Of a stretch of DNA of 64,000 nt, positions 60,101 to 64,000 are shown piece by piece. Where the stretch lies: NCBI GenBank assembly GCA_017999365.1, contig JAGNLW010000001.1, forward strand, positions 876,239 to 940,238. Direction: 5' to 3'. The first letter of the stretch is position 1; the number at the start of each line of letters is the position of its first letter. The position numbers and the translations under genes were made by a program. The DNA is from Candidatus Aminicenantota bacterium. GTDB lineage: Bacteria > Acidobacteriota > Aminicenantia > Aminicenantales > Saccharicenantaceae. The notes beneath the pieces were generated by a model. It was not told the origin of the DNA and did no database searches. It saw nothing but the letters and a program-made list of their open reading frames with translations.

Positions 60101-62636
60101 CGACGTAGGAATCGTAGGGATGGAAGGGCAGGGAGAAGGTGTCGACGCTGAAGTCGCCGCCGGCCTCGAAGACCCGGCTGGTAAAGGCCGCCTCGAGCAT
60201 CCCGGGGCTGGCCTGCTCGGGCTTGATGTCGATGCGGGCCCGGGCCTTGCCGCCGGCGTCGAGGACGCCCTTGGCCGCCTCGACCGTGCCGCCCTCGAAG
60301 TCGCGGGCCGGGTCGTCGAAAGAGTAATCGGGATAGCCGTCGAAGCGCGTGGCCCGCCGCGACAGGCGGACCGACACGTCGTACTCGAGGTCGGACGCCG
60401 GGGCGCCGTGGAGCCACTGGGCCGCGACGGCGGCCTCGAACGGCATGTCCTTGCGCCGCAGGGACTCCCGCCCGGCGTCGAGCGCGATCTTCAGCCGGTT
60501 GGGAACGACCGTCTCGATCTTGAGCGTTCGCTCGAAGGTCAGGCCGCCGACGAGGACGCGGGCCCGCCAGTTGCCGGTCGGGGCTGACTCCTCGGTGGCG
60601 ACGCGGAAGGCGTAGAACGGCTCGACCGTCCGGTCCGGCGCGAAGGTCCCGACGAGCTGGCCCTGCGGGGCGTAGAGCTCGAGGGACACGGGATGGCCCT
60701 CGGGCAGGGCCCCGTCCCGGTCGAACAGGGCGAAGGTCAGGTGGAGGGTGTCGCCCGGCCGCCAGACGCCGCGCTCGCCGTAGAGGACGCCCTTGACGCC
60801 CTTATCGGTCGTCTCGCCGCCGACGTCGAAATGGCTCGTGGCCAGGACGCCCTCGGCCGAGACGCGGAGGTAGTTGATGTCGCCGCCGCCTTCGGCCGAG
60901 ACGTAGAACGGCCGCTCGCGGAGCTCGAGCGCGGCGAAGCCGTTGCCGTCGGAGGACGTCTCGCCGAGGAGCCGGTTCTGGTAGTTGTAAGCCCGGACCT
61001 TGAGGCCGGAGAGCGGCCGGGCCGTGCCGATGTCGGTCGTCACGACGCGCAGGGCGCCGCCGGCCTCGAGCTTGGCCACCAGGCCGATGTCGGAGGCGAA
61101 GAAGTTCCGGCCGGCCACCGCCGCCGGATTGAAGTTGGGGAAATAGTAGGCGTCCGAGCAGGGGTCCTCGCGGTCGCGCCACTCGTTCCAGGGCAGGTCG
61201 TCCCCCTCGGAGGCGTAGTCCCAGTTCTGGTAGCGGCCGTAGCCCTCGTCGTCCATGTTCCGGACCGGCCCCTCGGTCCGGACCGGGCGGTCCGAGGGCG
61301 GGCAGGGATAGGCCGAATTGCCGCGGTTCATGGACAGGACGATGCGGAACAGGCTGCCCGGATTCTCCGCGAACAGGGAGGTGACGTCGAGGTCGTAGCG
61401 GGTCCACTTGCCGGTCGCGGTAGGGTCGTCCGAGAGCGGCACGGTCTTGCGCCAGAGGTAGCGGCCGACCCGGGCCAGCTCCTCGCCGCCCTCGAGGCTG
61501 TTGACCTGGAAGAACTGGGCCATGTTGCCCGGGTAGATCTGGAAGGCAGCCACCTGGACGCTGCGCAGGTTGACGGCCTCGAAGGGCACGGTCAGCCGGT
61601 CCTTGCGCGGCAGGACCAGGCCCCGGCCGACGAAGCGGACCTGGGGCCGAATGGACTCGAACGTGATCCGCCGGTCCAGCCCTTCGGCCAGGCGGCGGCC
61701 GAAGGCGTTGCGGACGCCCGGCATGACCTGGACGTCGACGGTGCCGGAGAACTCCCGGGCGGAGTAGAGGCGGACGACGTTGCCGTCGATCTCGAAGGTC
61801 AGCGGCCGGTCCTCGGCGACGATGAGCCCCTTGAGCTCCTGGTCCCTGGCCAGGGCGTCGGAGAAGCGCACCAGGACGTGGCGGGCCTCGCCCAGCACGG
61901 GCTCGACGGCCAGGATCTTGAACTCGCCTTTGGCCGGGACCTCGACCGCCTGGCGGCCGCGGTCTTCGACGCGGATGGGCCCGCCGTCCCATTCCAGGAC
62001 CACGGCCGAGGCCGTCTCGCCGCGCTCGACGCCGCGGACGGAGAAGAGATGGACGAGCCCGCCGGGCGAATGGCTCCAGTCGACGGCGAGGGACCGACCG
62101 GCCTGTTCGGCCCGCAGGACCTTCTCGACGAGGGCGCGCTCTTCGTCGTCGGCGGTGACGACCCGGCCGCGCAGGACCTGGGCCTGGGGCCGGTCGGGGT
62201 CCTCGGCGAAGAGGCCCTCGACGGCGATCTCCATGTCCGGCCGCACGACGGTGAAGCCGAAGGCGAAGCGGGCGAAGGCCTTGGGCACGTCGAGGACGCG
62301 GCCGACCCGGACGACGGCCTTGTAGTCCTGGCCGGGCTTGAGCCCGTCGCGCGGCGTGAAGACGAGCTCGCGCGGGCTGCGCCATTCGGCCTTGCCGGCG
62401 AGAGACGGGGTGAACTCGATGAGCCCGGCCTCGGCCGGGCCGGGCATGGCGGCGTCGGCGACGAAGAGGACCCGGACGGCCGCCTTGCGCGAGACCGCCC
62501 CCGTGGTGAAAGCGCTGATGTAGCGGTACCACTCCATCTCGGACGGAGCCGGGCCGGCGGGGGCCTTGGGCTTGCAGCCGAAGGCGCCGGCGACGGCCAG
62601 GGCCAGAAGAAGGCAGGACACGGTCCTCTTGGTCAT
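57111..62636 (-). CDS. Bacterial alpha-2-macroglobulin lipoprotein (YfhM-like)
   Basis: A protein of 1841 residues. The lipoprotein signal is SCLLLALAVAGAFGC with lipid-modified Cys21. A long run of macroglobulin beta-domains is followed by a bait-type region and the thioester motif in YPHGCLEQTLSAAFPQ near residue 1395 (Cys and Gln intact). An alpha-helical thioester domain and the C-terminal domain end the protein. It traps proteases in the periplasm and works with PBP1C in envelope repair. The start has a GGGAGAG ribosome site. The length is at the upper end of the family. Confidence 0.92.
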   Translation of the reverse strand: MTKRTVSCLLLALAVAGAFGCKPKAPAGPAPSEMEWYRYISAFTTGAVSRKAAVRVLFVADAAMPGPAEAGLIEFTPSLAGKAEWRSPRELVFTPRDGLKPGQDYKAVVRVGRVLDVPKAFARFAFGFTVVRPDMEIAVEGLFAEDPDRPQAQVLRGRVVTADDEERALVEKVLRAEQAGRSLAVDWSHSPGGLVHLFSVRGVERGETASAVVLEWDGGPIRVEDRGRQAVEVPAKGEFKILAVEPVLGEARHVLVRFSDALARDQELKGLIVAEDRPLTFEIDGNVVRLYSAREFSGTVDVQVMPGVRNAFGRRLAEGLDRRITFESIRPQVRFVGRGLVLPRKDRLTVPFEAVNLRSVQVAAFQIYPGNMAQFFQVNSLEGGEELARVGRYLWRKTVPLSDDPTATGKWTRYDLDVTSLFAENPGSLFRIVLSMNRGNSAYPCPPSDRPVRTEGPVRNMDDEGYGRYQNWDYASEGDDLPWNEWRDREDPCSDAYYFPNFNPAAVAGRNFFASDIGLVAKLEAGGALRVVTTDIGTARPLSGLKVRAYNYQNRLLGETSSDGNGFAALELRERPFYVSAEGGGDINYLRVSAEGVLATSHFDVGGETTDKGVKGVLYGERGVWRPGDTLHLTFALFDRDGALPEGHPVSLELYAPQGQLVGTFAPDRTVEPFYAFRVATEESAPTGNWRARVLVGGLTFERTLKIETVVPNRLKIALDAGRESLRRKDMPFEAAVAAQWLHGAPASDLEYDVSVRLSRRATRFDGYPDYSFDDPARDFEGGTVEAAKGVLDAGGKARARIDIKPEQASPGMLEAAFTSRVFEAGGDFSVDTFSLPFHPYDSYVGLRVPKGDRERGLLVTDQDHQVDIATVDPAGKPVSRDRVVVSLYQIEWRWWWERSGESLAQYVSDTRTRPIAQATVSTRDGAGRWSFKIRQPAWGRFLIRVEDPVSGHAAGQVVYVDWPDWAGRARGEGGPGATALSLTSDRSSYKVGEKAVVFLPAAAQGRALVSLETGTSVLDMRWVSTVEGQNRVEVPLTAAMTPNVYVHVTLLQPHRDKATDVPIRLYGVLPLLVEDPATRLEPAVQVAGELRPAERFKVEVREAAGRPMTYTLAVVDEGLLGLTRFATPDLRKAFYAREALGVRTWDLFDLVAEAYGAEMARLLAVGGDESAASLDKAKQPRRFPPVVLFEGPFDLKAGASGVHELLMPQYFGAVRVMVVAGRGGAFGWAEKSVPVRRDLMALATLPRVVRPGEDVVMPVTVFVDGAKVKEVAVAVETDALFEVVGEREKTVAFDKPGDRIVAFALKSTGGLGTGRVRFRATSGGEKAEDAVGIPVLASNTLITQTTRLELGPGQSARREVVPFGLEGTNTVTVEASPLPPLDLEKRLDFLIQYPHGCLEQTLSAAFPQLYLKGLAKLDEREKREVEDNVKAAVRKLASFQTPNGSFAYWPGDRDGHEWTSAYAGHFLLEAARLGYHVPQAMLDGWRANQKLLANAFVTGGAAAKLTQAFRLFNLALARDPDLGAMNRLRESADLDGLAGLMLAAAFQMTGQTDAAADLADRAKPEFKPYRDDGDTFGSDLRDRALAVRCAVQAGKPAKVKDLVADLSRTLASDTWLSTQETAWGLMAVAAYYGSTGLKPFRYRFGWDGERAVDVSSETPFDRREVPGFPLKGRTLEVANTEGGTLYVSIYRRGVPPAGVETASAEGLSVEVAYRDLKGNTLAIDKIAQGLDVVAEVRVKNLTLARHRNVVLTHLVASGLQIKNPRFAGGEGQPDEVDYQDIRDDRVHTYFELGAGEQKVFRVVMNASYRGRYYQPGIAVEAMYDASVHANTKGQWIEIVR

Positions 62637-62737
62637 GAGATGCTCTCCCCTCGGTGGCGGTGATCGGTCATGCGGGAATGGCGAAAGGCCTATGCCGGAA
62701 GGGTATGCGGGGCCCGCGGGAAAGTCAAGACGACGGC

Positions 62738-62767
62738 TTCATCTCCGGCCCCCATTTATTGTATGAT
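62738..62767 (+). promoter_or_regulatory. Weak candidate promoter of the last Tat-Gfo gene
   Basis: TTCATC (62738-62743), 18 bases, TATGAT (62762-62767). The -35 is poor. The -10 lies beside CCCCAT/ATGGGG inverted bases, similar to the arrangement before the pirin gene. The rest of the 163-base gap shows nothing recognisable. Confidence 0.3.
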
Positions 62768-62799
62768 GGGGCGGCTTCGAAGACGACAGGAGACAGCCC

Positions 62800-64000
62800 A
62801 TGGGCAAGACGCATCCGGCGCCGGCCGCCGACCCCATCAGCCGGCGCGATTTCCTCCGATCCTCGGCCGCGGCCGGCCTCGGCGCCGCGTTCGCCGGCGC
62901 GGCCTTCGGCCAGACCGCCGCGCCGGCCGCTCCGGCGGCCGCCGCCGCGAAGGCCGCCGACGAGCTGCGGGTGGCCGTCATCGGCTGCGGCGCCCAGGGC
63001 CGGGTCCTCATCGAGGCCATGCTGCGCGTCCCCTCGGTCCGCATCGCGGCCATCTGCGACATCTGGTCCTACAGCCGCCAATACACGGGCAACTACCTCA
63101 AGAAGTACGGCCACGCCGCCAACGTCTACGAAGACTACCGCGAGCTCCTGGCGGCCGAGAAGGACATCGACGCGGCCGTCGTGGCCACCCCCGACTGGGT
63201 CCACGCCGAGCACGCCAACGCCTGCCTCCGGCGCGGCTGGCCCGTCTACTGCGAGAAGGAGATGGCCAACACGCTGGAGAAGGCCCGGTCCATGGTCCTG
63301 ACGGCCCGGGAGACGGGGAAGCTCCTCCAGATCGGCCACCAGCGCCGCTCCAATCCCCGCTACATCCACGCTCTCGACCGGCTCATCCGCGACCGCGCCC
63401 TGCTCGGCCGGGTGACCGTCGCCTACGCCCAGTGGAACCGGGCCAAGGCCGACCTCCTGGGCTGGCCGGAGAAATACGCCATCGACCAGGCCACCCTCGA
63501 CAAGTACGGCTACGCCAACATGACCGAGTTCCGCAACTGGCGCCTTTACAAGAAGTTCGGCGGCGGCCCCATGGTCGACCTGGGCTCCCATCAGATCGAC
63601 CTGTTCAGCTGGGTCTACGGCGGGCCGCCCAAGTCGGTCGTGGCCAGCGGCGGCCTCGACTACTACAGGGACTGGGAGTGGTACGACAACGTCATGGCCA
63701 TCTACGAGTACGCCACGCCGCAGGGCACGGCCCGGGCCTTCTACCAGGTCCAGACGACGACCCAGCACGGCGGCTTCTACGAGACCTTCATGGGCGAGAA
63801 CGGCTCGCTCGTCCTGTCCGAGATCCCCGAACGCGGCAACTGGGCCATGCGCGAGCCCCACGCCCCCGAGTGGGACTCCCTGGCCAAAGCCGGCCTGCTC
63901 CAGTCCGAAGCCGTGCCGATCCAGAAGTCGGCGACCAAGAACATCTACGTCGACGTCCGGGTCACGGCCGAGGCGGGCCGCTGGCCGCTGCCGGTCGAGC
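62800..64000 (+). CDS. Tat-exported Gfo/Idh/MocA-family oxidoreductase (third), 3' truncated
   Basis: About 400 codons are visible and the frame remains open at the window end. The Tat signal is ISRRDFLRSSAAAGLGAAFA. The Rossmann motif is VAVIGCGAQGRVLIEAM. The usual EKP becomes EKE (VYCEKEMANTLEKARSMV), a change of the loop next to the nicotinamide. LLQIGHQRRSNPRYIHALDR, YGYANMTEFRNWRLYKKFGG and MVDLGSHQIDLFSWVYGGPP follow, the last containing the family His. The subgroup differs from the two exported copies at 46574-49232. ATG at 62800 has AGGAGA upstream. It is divergent from the alpha-2-macroglobulin gene. Confidence 0.87.
   Translation, partial: MGKTHPAPAADPISRRDFLRSSAAAGLGAAFAGAAFGQTAAPAAPAAAAAKAADELRVAVIGCGAQGRVLIEAMLRVPSVRIAAICDIWSYSRQYTGNYLKKYGHAANVYEDYRELLAAEKDIDAAVVATPDWVHAEHANACLRRGWPVYCEKEMANTLEKARSMVLTARETGKLLQIGHQRRSNPRYIHALDRLIRDRALLGRVTVAYAQWNRAKADLLGWPEKYAIDQATLDKYGYANMTEFRNWRLYKKFGGGPMVDLGSHQIDLFSWVYGGPPKSVVASGGLDYYRDWEWYDNVMAIYEYATPQGTARAFYQVQTTTQHGGFYETFMGENGSLVLSEIPERGNWAMREPHAPEWDSLAKAGLLQSEAVPIQKSATKNIYVDVRVTAEAGRWPLPVE

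Noticed and set aside
57132..60587. A 1151-codon plus-strand frame inside the alpha-2-macroglobulin region
   Set aside because: Shadow of the opposite strand; the minus-strand product has a lipobox and thioester motif, this one has none.

Overview
The window is very GC-rich coding DNA (roughly two-thirds G+C by eye) with tightly packed genes, many coupled by 1-14 base overlaps (ATGA, TAATG, GTGA). No rRNA, tRNA, CRISPR array or transposase gene was seen. The gene set combines OPT and POT peptide transporters, an M29 aminopeptidase, an isoaspartyl dipeptidase, Tat-exported Gfo/Idh/MocA oxidoreductases, uroporphyrinogen-decarboxylase-family proteins, a GH29 fucosidase, an Mla/MCE lipid transporter and a PBP1C/alpha-2-macroglobulin pair. 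This suggests an anaerobic, didermic heterotroph that ferments peptides and glycans. It resembles Acidobacteriota, possibly the Aminicenantes branch, but that placement is inference because no decisive taxonomic marker is present.

Layout. 1-5635: 3' end of a NuoF/HydB-like flavoprotein, a NuoG-like iron-sulfur protein without a visible catalytic Cys/Sec, and NfnA and NfnB; all four are translationally coupled and probably form an NAD(P)/ferredoxin electron-bifurcating complex. 5654-9412: lipoprotein amidohydrolase, then an M50 peptidase with scpA-scpB. 9413-13992: a good sigma-70-type promoter, then rpsA, a HU/IHF gene, a HIT protein and a PpiD-like foldase. 14051-26446: peptide and amino-acid catabolism (OPT transporter, M29 aminopeptidase, MalY/PatB C-S lyase, a kinase/M23-like/aminotransferase fusion, APC permease), then pirin, a UroD-family protein and a sugar porter. 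26459-32798 (minus): a malectin-domain glycosidase-like lipoprotein coupled to a four-gene MCE transport operon. 32911-42569: UroD-family protein, POT transporter, HerA-like ATPase, PlsC-like protein, IadA with NhaC, a small CxCC protein and a sigma-54 activator. 42689-54761: GH29 fucosidase, a secreted unknown behind a candidate sigma-54 promoter, then a Tat-isomerase/Gfo/Gfo/HEAT/Gfo/beta-propeller/isomerase group. 54775-62636 (minus): pbpC and a bacterial alpha-2-macroglobulin. 62800-64000: a further Tat-exported Gfo/Idh/MocA protein, cut by the window end.

Signals not explained by genes. A dispersed palindromic repeat with core GGGGACATGATACC occurs in three places: as a pair of ~34-base inverted arms at 17019-17163, where the right arm supplies the probable start codon of the MalY/PatB gene; as a compact hairpin at 23767-23795; and as a single arm at 45417-45435. 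A second palindrome type lies at 51226-51281. A recurrent promoter form, TTGAAA-N16/17/18-TAGAAT, appears before three unrelated genes. Several genes have start codons only 7-16 bases after the -10 box, consistent with short-leader or leaderless transcripts.

Strongest candidates for something undescribed: the NuoFG-like/NfnAB complex with an extra Cys motif, the three-domain fusion at 18333-21422, the glycosidase-MCE operon, the Tat-Gfo/isomerase/HEAT group, and the palindromic repeat that enters a translation start.
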